From the NCBI GenBank assembly GCA_002633005.1, contig NMRA01000038.1:767329-831328 (forward strand): DNA of 64,000 nucleotides. The letters are read 5' to 3'. The stretch comes from Phoronis australis (Eukaryota > Phoronida > Phoronidae). The notes under the pieces were generated by a model. That model saw only the letters and a program-made list of their open reading frames with translations. It was not told where the DNA came from and did no database searches. Positions 10,361 through 22,300 of the stretch are shown one piece after another (positions within the stretch are counted from its first letter, which is position 1; the number at the start of each line of letters is the position of its first letter). The translations under genes were made by a program, and so were the position numbers.

Positions 10361-10785
10361 CTACATACTGACATCTTACATGTGCAGGAAACTTGGCTGG
10401 CACCTGAAATTTTAAATGAGGAAGTAAATATCCCTGGCTATGTTGTTGAGAGATTGGATGGAGCAGGTGATAGACACTGAGGAGTAGACACATGTCAAGA
10501 ATAATATACCTTATATCAGGAGAAAAGAGCTTGAACATGATGGTCTAGAAGCATTGTGTTTGCAGAATGAGTTTAATGGTGCACGACCTATCATTGTTGC
10601 TAATGTTTACAGACCCCCTAGGGCAACTCTTGCTGAGTGGCTCACTGATTTTGAGTCATCCCTGTGTAAACTTTAGAATGAGGACCATGAGATGATACTC
10701 ATGGGTGATTGTAATGTAAATTTTAACGACAGAGATTAAAATGGGCTAATTGAGCTTATGCGAACTAAAAACCTGAGACAAATTT
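10361..10785 (+). pseudogene. LINE endonuclease remnant
   Basis: The frame starting DILHVQETWL continues through PGYVVERLDGAG, then hits a stop near 10480. Later fragments read ARPIIVANVYRPP and MILMGDCNVNF, matching the YRPP and GDxN motifs of AP-like endonucleases. In-frame stops near 10675 and 10737 and missing sequence before the RT show the ORF is dead. Confidence 0.75.
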
Positions 10786-11517
10786 TTGATGAACACAAAT
10801 AAGTTCCCCATTGTGTGGAAGACAGCAAAAGTCTCACCACTCCACAAAAGTGGTGGCACTTCTGATGTCAATAACTACTGGCCTATATCTGTGTTGCCTA
10901 TTCTCTCTAAAGTTATTAAAAAACACGTGCACAGTTCATTTTACAAGTATTTAAATGAACAGGGTATTTTTAGTGCAGCTCAGTCTGGTTTCAGAGAAAG
11001 TCATTCATGCGAGACTGCTCTCTTAAACATTGTTGATAACTGGGCAAAACAAATTTTTAATGGCCTTATGACTGGCATTTTGTTAATTGATTTTAAGATA
11101 ACGTTTGATTTAGGAGACCATGAGATTTTTATTAGGGAATTGTCTCTTTATAATGTATCTGTGGAGGCACTTTCATGGTTCAAGTTTTATTTACATAAGA
11201 GAGCCCAATTGGTATCCGAGGGGGGCAAACTTTCGAGTCCACTTGAAATAACACACGGAGTACCCCAGGGATCTATACTGGGTCCTCTCCTATTTTTAAT
11301 TTTTATAAATGATCTACCACTGTACATGAATGCTCGAACTGATATATATGCGGATGATTCCAGTCTTCATTATACCAGTAACTGTATTGGGGATATTGAG
11401 CATACACTGCAGAATGACTTAAACAGTGTTGAAGCGTGGTGTAACGACAATAAAATGATAATTAATATAAAGAAAACCAAATATATGTGTCTTGCTTCAA
11501 AGCAAAAAAAGGACTAG
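10786..11517 (+). pseudogene. LINE reverse transcriptase fragment
   Basis: 243-aa open part of an RT. Motifs in order: PLHKSGGTSDVNNYWPISVLP (motif 1/2 region, with W where R is usual in NYRPIS), QSGFRESHSCETALL, LLIDFKITFDL (motif A; the usual DFxKAFD is altered), GVPQGSILGPLLFLIFINDLP (motif B), and IYADDSSL (motif C with YADD). The N-terminal endonuclease and C-terminal part are in other frames. The ORF is a fragment, not a gene start: the first ATG sits within a deletion junction. Altered motif residues suggest it was already inactive. Confidence 0.85.
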
Positions 11518-12184
11518 AAACCAAATACAACTTAATCTTTTTATGTCTGGTGAGAGACTTGAGGAAGTCACTAGTGAGAAATTATTAGGAGTTAAAATTG
11601 ATAATAGTTTATCTTGGGAATCCCGCGTCTCTTAATACAGTGGGTAAAATTAGACAAAGGTTGGGATCATTGAAGCGAATTGAGCAATTTTTACCAATCG
11701 AGGGTAGAATTGAAATTTTCAATGCATGTATTTTGCCACATTTCACTTACTGAAGCTCTGTATGGTCGGGTTGTTGCACTACTAGTATGGATAAATTTGT
11801 CAACAAACTCAGAAGCAGGCTGTAAGAATTATTCTTGGTAACTATGAGGCACCATCTGTGACTTTGTTTGCAAATATTCGGTGGATGCCAATTAATAAAT
11901 ATTATGTTTTCCGCAGACTGTGCATGATTTTTAAATGTCTCCATGAGGATGTTTCCCAGTATTTAGCTAATGAATTATCTCTAGTACGTAATAAACATTC
12001 GAGACATACCCGATACTCAAATGCTGGCAATTTAGTTGTACCAAACTACAAAACATCCAAGTACAGATGTACTTTCTTTGTAGATGGAGTGATTGCCTGG
12101 AATGGTTTACCATTAGCTATTCAATCAATTACTGTTAAACGTGCATTTAGAAGTAACTTAATAACTTATTTATTATCTAATTAA
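11518..12184 (+). pseudogene. LINE C-terminal region, frameshifted
   Basis: In three frames one sees ERLEEVTSEKLLGVKIDNSL, then KIRQRLGSLKRIEQFLP with ACILPHFTY, then (11858-12184) RWMPINKYYVFRRLCMIFKC and VDGVIAWNGLP. This is the usual connection/C-terminal sequence after the RT in CR1/jockey-type LINEs. Several indels and stops. Confidence 0.8.
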
Positions 12185-12367
12185 CTGTATATCTGCATGC
12201 ATGTCAAAAATTGTATATATTAATTAACTTATTTCGTTTTTCATTCATCTGTACATATCATTGTTCATGTTATTTGTATATTTATTTTATTTATCTATTT
12301 GTAATTTCGAGGACCATGTGGTAGATAAGTTTTACACTTAACATGTTTTTATCCTCAATAAATAAAA

Positions 12368-12413
12368 TTATTTATTATTATTATTATTATTATTATCATT
12401 ATTATTGTTATTA
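12368..12413. repeat. (TTA)n LINE tail
   Basis: TTATTATTA run with one CAT and one GTT interruption, directly after CAATAAATAAAATT. It marks the 3' end of the LINE. Confidence 0.9.
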
Positions 12414-12920
12414 GACTAGGGAAGATCTGATAATAGAATACATAGCTCACGCGCGGGAGCAGACATACAAGGGCTAGAGTTTTATGTTTTAGGCCTACTA
12501 AACCCGCGCCCTGGTCCAACAAAACCAGGCTTTTGGCCTATAAACCACGTTGGTGAATTGCCAGTTATGTCTAAAATTAGACCTGGTTTTAATGACCAGG
12601 ACACGTTCCCTGCAATACATTTTTGTCCTTTTTGAGGTTTCAGACCGTCACACAATCTAACTAAACAAGCACTTATTTTGAAAATAATTGAAGAATTTTG
12701 AATTTTAAAGAAATTTAATGATTCTTTGGTTTCCCGCCACGTGATGTCATCAGTGGAAGAAGTTGATCAGTTAACATATGCAATGGTGGATAGTAGTGAT
12801 TTCTTATATATATTTATTATTATTATTGATGAACAAGCACAAAAACAAGTACATCCATTCATTCACGCATGCTCACCTCAGGAAAGACTATTCTCGTATA
12901 TCGTATAAACTAAACAACAT
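12414..12920. other. Unannotated spacer
   Basis: Mixed A/T-rich sequence between two LINE fragments. Nothing recognised; the 60-aa frame at 12726-12908 has no family resemblance. Confidence 0.4.
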
Positions 12921-13992
12921 CTACTTGGAGTTAACGTGAACAATAAAATTTTCCAATTTCCCAGAAAAGCTGTCATACTCAAAATTTTTATATGCAATTA
13001 ATTTTCCAGCATTATAGTACTCATGATTATATGTAACAAACTTGTGAATATCAGTTATATTTTTGTTACATCTCTCCTTATAAACGTACTGCTTGGAAAG
13101 TTTAATGAGCCACTTTTGCAGTAGTTTTCTGAAATCCCTCCAAAATCTTGTATAGGGCGACATTCCCCAAAAAAGGTGTGACAGCGTCTCTGGAGCTTTA
13201 TTACGAAATGAACATAAATTAGAATCTCGAACTTGGATTTTGACTAAAAAAGTATTTGTTGCAATAATCCTGTGTAATATTCTAAATTGGAACCATCTAA
13301 TGTTGGGATCCTTTGTAATTTCAAAAGGCATTGCGTATATTTTCTTCCAATCTAAACTACATCCTTACTGTATTTCCCATTTACAATCTGATTTAGAAGG
13401 TTTTTTGATGTCGCTAAAGATAGAACAAATATGCCTACAATCCTTCACATCCTTCCGTAAGTGAATAATTGCTAACGGCATGCAAGCATAGATATTAACA
13501 TTTTTAAATTTACTTGAAATAGACTTTTTTGAAACCTTCTTAGAACAGAAAGAACGGCAATATATTTTGTGAAGTTGGTTTCTACATGGAACCCGTTTAT
13601 CATACGGTCTAAACTAACAAAATCGTCATCAGAGGTATACACATCTCTAAAAAATCTTAAGCCTTTTACAAACCAAGGCTTATAAAAACACTTCTGCCGC
13701 CGATCCCCAGTTTACTATTCAACCACAAAGATTAATTCAAAAATTCTTCTTTACTTGCAACGATTATTTTCTCAGAGAAAGTTGTCATACTTCCAAATAC
13801 GACGGGCCAATTGGAATTATCAATTCTAGTCGACTTCGACTTAATACAGACTTCTCCAATTGAAGCAAAATTCGTTAAAAACGAGTAGAGTGAGTAAAGT
13901 AACTGACCATTTTTAGACTCGGGGCTTTCAAGATATCTACGGACTATGCCGAATAAAACTTTGCTGAAACCATTTGAAGTCCCCTTGAACAT
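12921..13992 (-). pseudogene. 3' part of a Tx1/L1-type LINE ORF2, reverse strand
   Basis: The reverse frame 12921-13331 reads RWFQFRILHRIIATNTFLVK and CSFRNKAPETLSHLFW. This parallels RWFQYRLIHRILPTN and CSFCGEHSETFLHLFWEC in the intact element at 19697-23476. Further upstream on the reverse strand (about 13330-13720), frames with stops read FNSKLGIGGRSVFYKPW, parallel to YNSKIKVGKKSIFYKTW. 13732-13992 continues it. The second cysteine of the CxxC is lost (CSFR) and there are frameshifts. A 5'-truncated, dead copy of a related but distinct subfamily. Confidence 0.8.
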
Positions 13993-14014
13993 ACTAGCCG
14001 CATTATTCTAAAAC

Positions 14015-14092
14015 CCACTCAACCTCCACACCCCTCGACTCCCGACCACCTCGACCCACAACCCCCTCAACCCACAAGGACCTCGACCCACC
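14015..14092. repeat. C-rich degenerate minisatellite
   Basis: Irregular copies of CCTCGACCCACAA and CCCCTCAACCCACAA words in about 80 bp. It abuts the 5' truncation point of the reverse-strand LINE. Confidence 0.6.
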
Positions 14093-17000
14093 ACTTACAT
14101 TACCCAAAGTCAGGTTCGGCTCCATCAGATTATCGACTCACTTTTGGCTTCGCTGGGTCTGCACAACTGTACAAACGGGCACAACTAGCAGCAGACAGCC
14201 ACACGTTTCAAACGCACCATAAACAAGGCGTACATAATCGAACCAGGAACAATGCAACTTTTCTGAGAGAAAGGGCAGACGGACCTCCGAAGCACCGAAA
14301 ACAGACCGATACTTATTTCGTCCCAGAACAGGACAGGAATGCCGAGGATGGACAGGAATCACGAACTATTTTTTTCAGTTTGGCGGATCAGAGCGCGACT
14401 ACAGCTGTCTGCACGTGACCTACTGTGCGGAGCCAGAGGGCACACTAATGAGTTCGTCCGCTGTAACAATGTCTCATGCAACAAAACGCAAAGCTCGAAT
14501 TTGTTGCATCAAGACATGGGCTGTGTAGCACTGAAATAAGTGGGAGGCTGTAGCCCCCAGCCTACTATGGTGCGCCGCCCATGCAAGATTATTTTTCAAA
14601 ATAGGTAAAATACGTTAATCGCCTTTAACGATAGCCCCATACCTGACACTGAATAATTACCATAAAGAAACAAAATCGGTAACAATGAAGCATGAATCAA
14701 GATCGTTCAACTGAGAATTGCACTGATTTTATCTCGGACTCTTGTTCGGAGCTTTTTCATAAAAGTCACAAACACACGTGATAATGTAATCTGGATTAAA
14801 GGGCATGTTCTCAATATGTGCAAACACAAAATTAAACACTACACCCCATAGTATAAATGTTTACATTTTAAAATGTTAAGTTCCATTGATTCCTTTTTGT
14901 ATCTGAGATGTTTCACATTTTTCTGCACCTTGGGGTCCAAGACTTATGCTTAAAAATTGAATATATGCCATTAGTTGTGCATTAATAAGTATTTCTGCAG
15001 TGGCGGTTTAATTTGTATGCAAATTTTATCTAAATCTGAGTGAAGAAAAAATTCTTAAACGTTTCAGACACAAAGGATATCTGCTCTAAGTGAAATTCCT
15101 TTTTTAAAGTAGACATATTCATACATACAAATAGTGTTCTCCACAATGTCTGACATAAAAAATCAATAGTTAAACATCCAAAACTTCATAAATTCTCTAG
15201 ATAAAAGGATGATGGCAAATTCCTGTTATAATTTGTAATTAGTCACTGTTTACATATGGAATATGGCTGAAAACTCCTGTCAGTTATGTACATTGTGCTC
15301 AACTAACAAACCGTACGTTGATTATATTTACTTAAATCGTTATTAACATTTCGACCAGTTCAGCCTGTGAAGGGGGTAATAACATTGTTGAATCACATGG
15401 AACCAGTGCTGGAGCTGCTCCTAGTATTTAAAAGAACTTTACGACACTTATTTTCAACGTTTACTGGGACAATATTGACATTTCTGTGCACTTTGACCAT
15501 ACAGCTGTGATATTGACGTATCAGCCCTGACTGCGCTCAGAAAAGAGAGATCTGTTAGTGCAAGGGAACAGAAATGATGCGATAATTTGGTAAAACATAA
15601 TCACACATTTTGTTTGATTCATAGGTCCAATGAAAGGAGCAAGAGTGCAAAGAAGGGGAGACAATCCCTTACAGGCAGTGGTAGATTTTTGTGAGGGGGG
15701 GACTTTGTCAATCGAACCTCAGATGTCAAACTGCCACTGTCATAGAAGGTCTTCTATTAGAAACTATGACAAACAGAGAAATTGCCTATCTCAAAAACAT
15801 TCTTGCCAAAGTCGGTTCACATTGGAGGCGAAGCTTCTATTAGAGAGATATATCTGTTGGAGAATAGGCATTCCTCAATTTCGGCATTCTTGTAAACCCT
15901 CAACTTTGAAGAGAAACCCCAAAGATATGCAATGTCGTCTTTGATAGCCACTAAGGACTTCGGTTCATGTTTTGGGTGGAATTTCTTGGCTCTTCTATAG
16001 GACAAATGATATTGCTAGTGAAACACAATAAAACCAAGGGCTGAGTAAGGTTCATGGATTAAACCAACAAAAATATCTACCAACGTTAAGCTGATTTATT
16101 TTAGTTTGAAATTTCGTTTTTGACTTAATTGACGCTGTATACGAGTTGCAACAGTTGAACCTCCCATTTCACTGTACATATGTTTCTATTTTTGAAAAAT
16201 GAAATTCAAAGATTTTGCAGGAGAAAACATCACCATTTTTTCTCTCACCAGTGATTGAATTAATTAATACAAATTACAGAAATGCACTAAATTCTTTGAT
16301 ATTTACATGGTCACGTGGGCAGCGTGACATATTCTATCCAGATTCCAGCCTTACTTCAGGACTATATAGGGTGACTCTATTCTCTAGCTCTCATGTTGAG
16401 GGTAATTATTGTTTCTTGTCAGATCATATTTAAAACTTGAAAATTTGAAACTGTCTTGGGTGTACTTTTCGATTTTATTTTTAAGGACATGAAAATCAAT
16501 GGAAAAAATTAAGTCTGAATAGATGAGTAAAATTTGTGTAGTTAGGTTTTTGAATTTTCGAACTTGGTGAATTAATAACCTTCAGCTATAGAAAGCTGGT
16601 TCCTATCATGGCTTATATTCTAATTACACTAAATGCGTCACTTACGTGCGAGATATTTGTACCGCTTTTATTTACACGCTACTATTACATGTACTTATAA
16701 TTTGCATTTGAAAAATTATGAAAACAGGAACTGAAGAGCCGTGGTTATTATCTTTGTCTTTTCAAGTATGATTAAGATCTTCGCTTCAAGCGTTTCCATT
16801 AAAGCTTTTACTGGCTGAAAACGAAATTCGAGTTCGGTATTTTACTCTCATCAAATCAGTGTCGTTATAAGCATTATCGTGAAAAGATTCCATTTCCGTT
16901 ACTATCGAAACCATCCGCGTCTGGAGTAAAGGCTACAGAGAACACTTTAGGGGACACAAAACAGTTGTCGCTGGGTTTTGCTTAGCAGAACACACATCAA

Positions 17001-17639
17001 TGGAGTTTTCAGTTCCCTCAGTCGAAAATCTTGGGCAAAGAATGAAAAATGAGTCATTTAACATCACAAGCCGTATAGAATAGATGAGCGCAGACACTTT
17101 AATCTGCTTTACATTTATGGAACTGTTACTCCTACTGAAAAGTAAGGTATGCTAAAGAAAAAAGGACAAATATGCAGTGTCGATTTTCACCCCAAAATCA
17201 ACACTTTCCTGTCAAAGCCGACATTAAATTCCGAAACCTAGTTTCCTGCAGATTCCAAGATTGTGATAAAAAATTACTTTCAATCAACTGTTTCTTTTCG
17301 CAGTTCTGGCTTGTTTGAGGGCAGGCATACAACAGGGGACAGGTACAGTCGAGCAAGTGGGGGAAAGGTACTGGTTTCGTACCACTTAAGGATGCGCCTC
17401 TCTGTACGCCAAGCTGAACTAGCCACGGAATCAGGAGCTTTCTCATAGCGATTAGTGGCTTCACACGTACAACCACACATGTGATTTAGAAGAACAATGA
17501 TCATATTTTAGCTTCAAAACGCGGTTGTAGAAAAGTCAATAAAAGTACCATTCACGTGACCGGTTTTCTAATTCGTACCTTTCAGACATCAGGATCGTAC
17601 CAGTGGTACTATACTAATAACTATGAATATTTTACGAAT
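14093..17639. other. Long stretch without a supported gene
   Basis: About 3.5 kb of mostly A/T-rich sequence with short open frames (for example 14138-14362 reverse, 15630-15944 forward, 16215-16433 forward, 17198-17476 reverse). None shows a domain, catalytic motif or paralogue in the window. Frame 16215-16433 follows an acceptor-like TTTTGCAG at 16213-16220, so an isolated exon is possible but unsupported. Confidence 0.4.
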
Positions 17640-17865
17640 CAAAGATGAAAAAGGAAACAGTGCAAACAGACAAACCTTTTATTGGCAACATAGAAACATA
17701 TGGTAATTAACAAACAACGTTTCGATATAACTCGAACGCGCACCACCGTCTTCTTAAATCTGTGCTAACAGACCACCACAAACATAACAAACCAGCTCAA
17801 AGATAACAAAATGGATCAGTCAACTATACCTATGTTACATATTTAAACTGGCTGGTTTACGTATT
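17640..17865 (-). other. Probable 3' UTR of the pogo-like remnant
   Basis: On the reverse strand this follows the stop of the transposase C-terminal segment and reaches an AATAAAAG polyadenylation-like word (CTTTTATT near 17677). Inference only. Confidence 0.35.
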
Positions 17866-18246
17866 TTAAGAAGTGTCTCCGTCGGAATCACAATTATGAC
17901 AAACATAAATCTATGCCCTCGCTGGTCCTCAGTGCATTTCATGTGGGCCCATCGTTTACAACGAACAGGTTCGACCCACTCCAAGCCAGATTTGTTCGTT
18001 TTGTCCAAAACGTATCGTCAGCTTCGCTATCTGACTAACTAACATCTTGGTGGCGTTTTCTCTGCCTGGCTTACGGCTTTTTCTGAACTTTCTTCGACTT
18101 TTAACTAACTTTCTTTCGACACCCACCAGCTTTTCTTTACATTCCATTCTATACGAGCTGCTGGTAAATATTCGTGACTGAGTCGCCGAGTGACGCGAGC
18201 GATGCATTGTATTTAATGCATTTGGTAGAGAAGAAACGTCAGACAC
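17866..18246 (-). pseudogene. C-terminal tail of a pogo/Tigger-like transposase
   Basis: Reverse frame 17956-18246 contains IFTSSSYRMECKEKLV followed by a very basic stretch (RKLVKSRRKFRKSRK). In a neighbouring frame it continues GLEWVEPVRCKRWAHMKCT, and after one more shift CHNCDSDGDTS before a stop. This layout (TSSPYK-like segment, basic linker, WxxCxxCxxWxHxxC zinc finger) is the usual C-terminal end of many pogo/jerky-like transposases. The first zinc ligand is replaced (EPVRC) and there are two frameshifts. The DDE domain expected before it is missing. Confidence 0.6.
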
Positions 18247-18300
18247 TGGTATATTTTGTCAAGGAACAACTGCGTTCTTTAAATTAAAAGCTTCGTATCA

Positions 18301-18717
18301 GGATTTTCCGTAAATAAGCCCACCCGACGAAACGCTCATGGGCTTTTATTCGGAAAATTATGCCGTTGGTGTTACAACTTCTGGTGTCAAGTGTTTAGAT
18401 AATGAGGGAGCTTGTTCAAAGAAATTCTTCTTAAAAGCCCACTTAGCAGCACTTTTTGTCTCAAATTTAGTTTTGTGGAACATTTGTCATTTACAAAAAC
18501 GAATAAAAGGTTGGCGAACTATGCATTTTATTATTAACATAAAATTTAAAAACACAATTTTAAGTAAAAAATGTCAAAGTCAGCAAAGCTACGACTTTCC
18601 GTTTGCAAGCCCCCCCCTTTCTAAATAAACGCCCAGACGTTTATTTGGTGTTACTAAAACACCTGAAAATTTTCATTTCCCTAATACACGCCTATGGGCT
18701 TATCTACGGAAAATCCC
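18301..18717. mobile_element. MITE with about 25-bp terminal inverted repeats
   Basis: Left end GGATTTTCCGTAAATAAGCC. The right end, read on the reverse strand, is GGATTTTCCGTAGATAAGCC, only one mismatch in 20. About 416 bp, no coding capacity recognised (the 18338-18628 frame has no domain). It sits exactly between the C-terminal and N-terminal pogo-like blocks. No clear target-site duplication was seen. Confidence 0.7.
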
Positions 18718-18721
18718 GGTA

Positions 18722-19108
18722 GTGGCCATTATCACCGTTTCTGGTAAACTGAGGTCTGGATGTCATAAAGCTGTAGTACCAGGTTTTATTGGCAGACTGT
18801 TTGGTTTCGCTAAATTTATGGATGTCATGGGATTTTGCCAATTGATATGCAAGTTTCATACGATCTTTTGGTGTGATACAAAAGAAAAGATTGTCAAGAC
18901 CTTTTATACGTTTCACCAAATACTTTACGTACTTATTCAGACCCATGCGGTGACGGCAATAGTTGGCTTTGGGATACCAAATAGCTCAGAAACAGCATTA
19001 AATCCCAATCCTTCATCCATAGCTTTGAGTCAGTTGTGTATGTCTTGCGATGTCCACGAAGACGGATGGAATTTTCCTGAAAGCAAAAAAAAAATAAATG
19101 AGTACTTA
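18722..19108 (-). pseudogene. N-terminal HTH region of a pogo/Tigger-like transposase
   Basis: On the reverse strand, after an acceptor-like polypyrimidine tract and CTTTCAG at about 19086, one sees RLRGHRKTYTTDS. A frame change leads to AMDEGLGFNAVSELFGIPKP, a psq-type helix-turn-helix. Then come NKYVKYLVKRIKG and ITPKDRMKLAYQLAKSHDIH, then WYYSFMTSRP, matching the CENP-B/Tc5-type HTH of pogo transposases (WYxxFxxRxPxLS). The frame ends where the MITE begins. The catalytic DDE core is absent from the window. Could be a decayed transposon or a dead domesticated gene. Confidence 0.65.
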
Positions 19109-19175
19109 AAAGCAAGAAAAACAGCACACTAGCCCACACAGAACCTACGTTTTGTGTATCGTACCTCTTGGTTAC

Positions 19176-19310
19176 ATGCACCGTACCCCAGGTACCATAC
19201 CCGTGTACGGTACCCTGGGTACCATACCCGTGTACGGTACCCCGGGTACCATACCCGTGTACGGTACCCCGTGTACCATACCCGTGTACGGTACCCCGGG
19301 TACTATACCC
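19176..19310. repeat. 27-bp minisatellite, five units
   Basis: Five tandem 27-bp units at 19176, 19203, 19230, 19257 and 19284, each containing CGGTACC...GGTACC and CATACCC. The units are partly self-complementary (GGTACC and GTAC words). As 27 is a multiple of 3, the array creates periodic 9-residue open frames in more than one frame, which are not genes. Confidence 0.92.
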
Positions 19311-22300
19311 GTGACCTTTCCTTTTTTCCAGGTCTTCATATTTTTTTAATATTTTGCTTCTAGCCTTTGTAGTGCAAGTACCATTTTATCATTTGCTGTT
19401 AGATTAGCGTTGTTTCATTGCATGGGTCACAATTCGCTTTACGAGTTGTCTCTGATGAATAAAGTACAATCGGTAACATACATACGGGCAACTAAATGGT
19501 GTCTTATACCCGTTGAACACTTAGTGTCGATATGTTTCACTGAATGTTTCATCAGAAAAATGAATTATTTATATTGGTTTAGGGTTCTTGTGGTTTCGGT
19601 TGTTTTTAGGATGTTTAGAACACACAATGTGATTCTTTTTGTATTTAATGAGCAATGTTGTATGGTTGAGTTTAGAAGTGCCTTAATTATCTTTGTATGG
19701 CGAACAATTTAAAAATTGCGTCTTTTAACTGTAGAGGTCTAGGAACTCTGTCAAAAAGACGAGATGTTTTCCATTATATAAGGCAGCGTGCGTACAGTAT
19801 TTTCTGCCTACAAGATACTCACTTTACTGTTGCGGAAGAACCCATAATTCGAGCTCAGTGGGGATATGACTGTTTTTTCAGCCATGGTCGAAGTGATGCC
19901 AGGGGTGTTGCCATCTTATTTAATAGTAATTTTGAATTTAAAGTTCTATCTTTCACTTCGGATACTGCAGGAAATCTCCTAATTTTAGAGCTTGAAGTAA
20001 ATAACTGTTTTTCTATTGTGTTGGTGAATATTTATGGACCAAACAAAGATAGCCCTCAATTTTTTAATGACATTTCACAGAAAATCGCCAGTTACAATAA
20101 CGATTTTGTTGTTGTTTGTGGCGATTTTAATTTGGTCCAAGATTTTCACCTTGATTGTCATAATTATATCTCCGTAAATAACCCTAAAGCGCGTGACCAA
20201 ATGCTGGAGATGAAGGTGGCTCTTGATCTGACGGACCCATGGCGCGTTTATCATCCCTCAGCGAAAAAGTTTACATGGTCCAGGACAAATCCAGTTAAAA
20301 AGGCTAGGTTAGATTATTTTCTTGTTACCCAACAATTACTCTCGCGTATCGAAAAGGTGGAAATACAGTCGGGCTACCGATCGGACCATAACAACGTCGT
20401 CTTAACTATACAATTAACTACGTTCAAAAAGGGACCGGGGTTTTGGAAATTTAATAACTCACTGCTAAAAGACAAAGAATATATTAATCTCGTCAAGAAT
20501 GAGATTTTGTGTACGAAAAAACAATATGCTCTTCCAGTATACGATTTGAACAAAATACAAGCAATTGACTCTAATAATCTTCAGTTTTATATATCTGATC
20601 AATTGTTTTTGGAGACGTTATTGTTAAATATTCGAACGGCAACTATTCCGTATTGTATCTATCAGAAAAAAGAAAAAAATAGAAAAGGAAAAGACTTGGA
20701 AGAACAGTTAATGTCCTTACAAGATAGGTTCAATGAGAGTGACGATCCTGAAATTGCTGTTCTATTGGAAAATAAGAAGTCAGAATATGAGGATTATCGC
20801 AGAGAATACATGCATGGAGTAATGGTCAGATCGAGAGCCAACTGGGTTGAAAATGGCGAAAAACCAACCAAATATTTTTGTGCATTAGAAAAACGAAATT
20901 TTGTAAATAAGAATGTAACTAAGCTAATAAGCTCCAACAACGCTGTTATCAAGGAACAATCCGCTATCCTCTCGGAGATTACTTCTTTTTATAAAAATTT
21001 ATACTCCTGTAAAGACGGCGACCTTGTTGATGTTAATTTAAATGAACGTTTGGCATCGTGCCCAATGCCTAAATTGAACCAGTCGAACCGAGTCGAACTT
21101 GAAAAATTTATCACTTTGGAGGAAATTCATGCAACTCTGAAAGATTTAAAAAACAACAAAAGTCCTGGACCAGATGGTTTCACTGTAGAATTTTTTAAAT
21201 TTTTTTGGCCAGACCTTAAATATTACTTGTTCCGATCTTTTAAAGAAGGTATTAATAAAGGAGAATTATCTATATCGCAAAAACAGGGTATTATCTCAAT
21301 AATACCAAAAGAAAATAAACCAAGAGAATTCATAAAAAATTGGCGTCCAATTTCACTATTGAATATTACTTACAAACTTTTGTCTGGTTGTATTGCTAGA
21401 CGCCTAAAAGGCGTCCTCGGACCCCTTATTCACGAGAACCAACAAGGTTTCATGAAAGGCAGATATATTGGGGAAAACATAAGAATTTTATATGATGTAA
21501 TTCAATTTTTAGACTGTAAACCCTTTCCCGGACTCCTGTTAATGATCGATTTTGAAAAAGCTTTCGACTCGGTCTCCTGGTCTTTCATCCTCAAGGCATT
21601 ATCATACTTTAACTTTGGCCCAAGGTTCATTGACACGGTCAAAACACTCTACAACAAATCTTGTCTCTGTGTTCTCCAACATGGATTTTTCTCTGAATTT
21701 TTTGAAATGGGGAGAGGCTGTCGTCAAGGAGACCCCATTTCTCCTTACCTTTTTTTATTATGTGTAGAAATATTGGGTAATTTAATTCGTCGGGATGGTG
21801 GCATCACTGGTGTCAGGATAGGTGTTTCTGAGTTTAAATTGATCCAGTACGCTGACGACACTTGTTTGATTTTGGACGGTTCTGAGTTATCTCTAAGATC
21901 ATCTTTGAATTTAATTGACCAATTTGCGAAATTTTCTGGTTTGAAGCCAAACATCGAGAAAACAAGATGTGTTTGGATTGGTTCAAAAAAAGACTCTCAC
22001 GAAAAACTTTGTGTCAATGAGAACCTGTTATGGACCAACAAACCTTTCATGTTTTTGGGAATTAACTTCTCCACTGATTATAATACAATGCCGGGTATTA
22101 ACTATAGTTGCAGGTTTTTGGAAATTAAGAAAATGGTGGGCTCTTGGTCAAGACGAATTCTTACTGTTTTAGGTAAAATAACCGTGGTTAAGACACTTTT
22201 ATTGCCCAAGATTGTTCATTTGCTTCAATCCCTCCCTAGCCCCTCCATTGACATGATTCAAGAATTAGAGCGAGTTTTTTTTGGCTTCATTTGGAATGGG

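Larger units (their letters stand above)
10361..12413 (+). mobile_element. Jockey/CR1-type LINE, decayed, 3' part
   Basis: Continuation of the LINE whose endonuclease start lies at about 7760-7840. In order: endonuclease pieces (DILHVQETWL, VIVANVYRPPRA-like, MGDCNVNF), a deletion, the reverse transcriptase at 10786-11517, a C-terminal part broken by stops and frameshifts to 12184, then a 3' UTR with AATAAA and a (TTA)n tail ending near 12413. A non-LTR element of the jockey superfamily, most like CR1/L2 relatives by RT style. The exact clade is not certain without a tree. Confidence 0.8.

Noticed and set aside
17956-18246. Stand-alone basic protein gene
   Set aside because: Better explained as the C-terminal tail of the pogo-like transposase, since the zinc-finger residues follow in the adjacent frame.
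19152-19363. Two forward frames with 9-residue repeats (YHTRVRYPG type)
   Set aside because: Translations of the 27-bp minisatellite in two frames; not a repeat protein.
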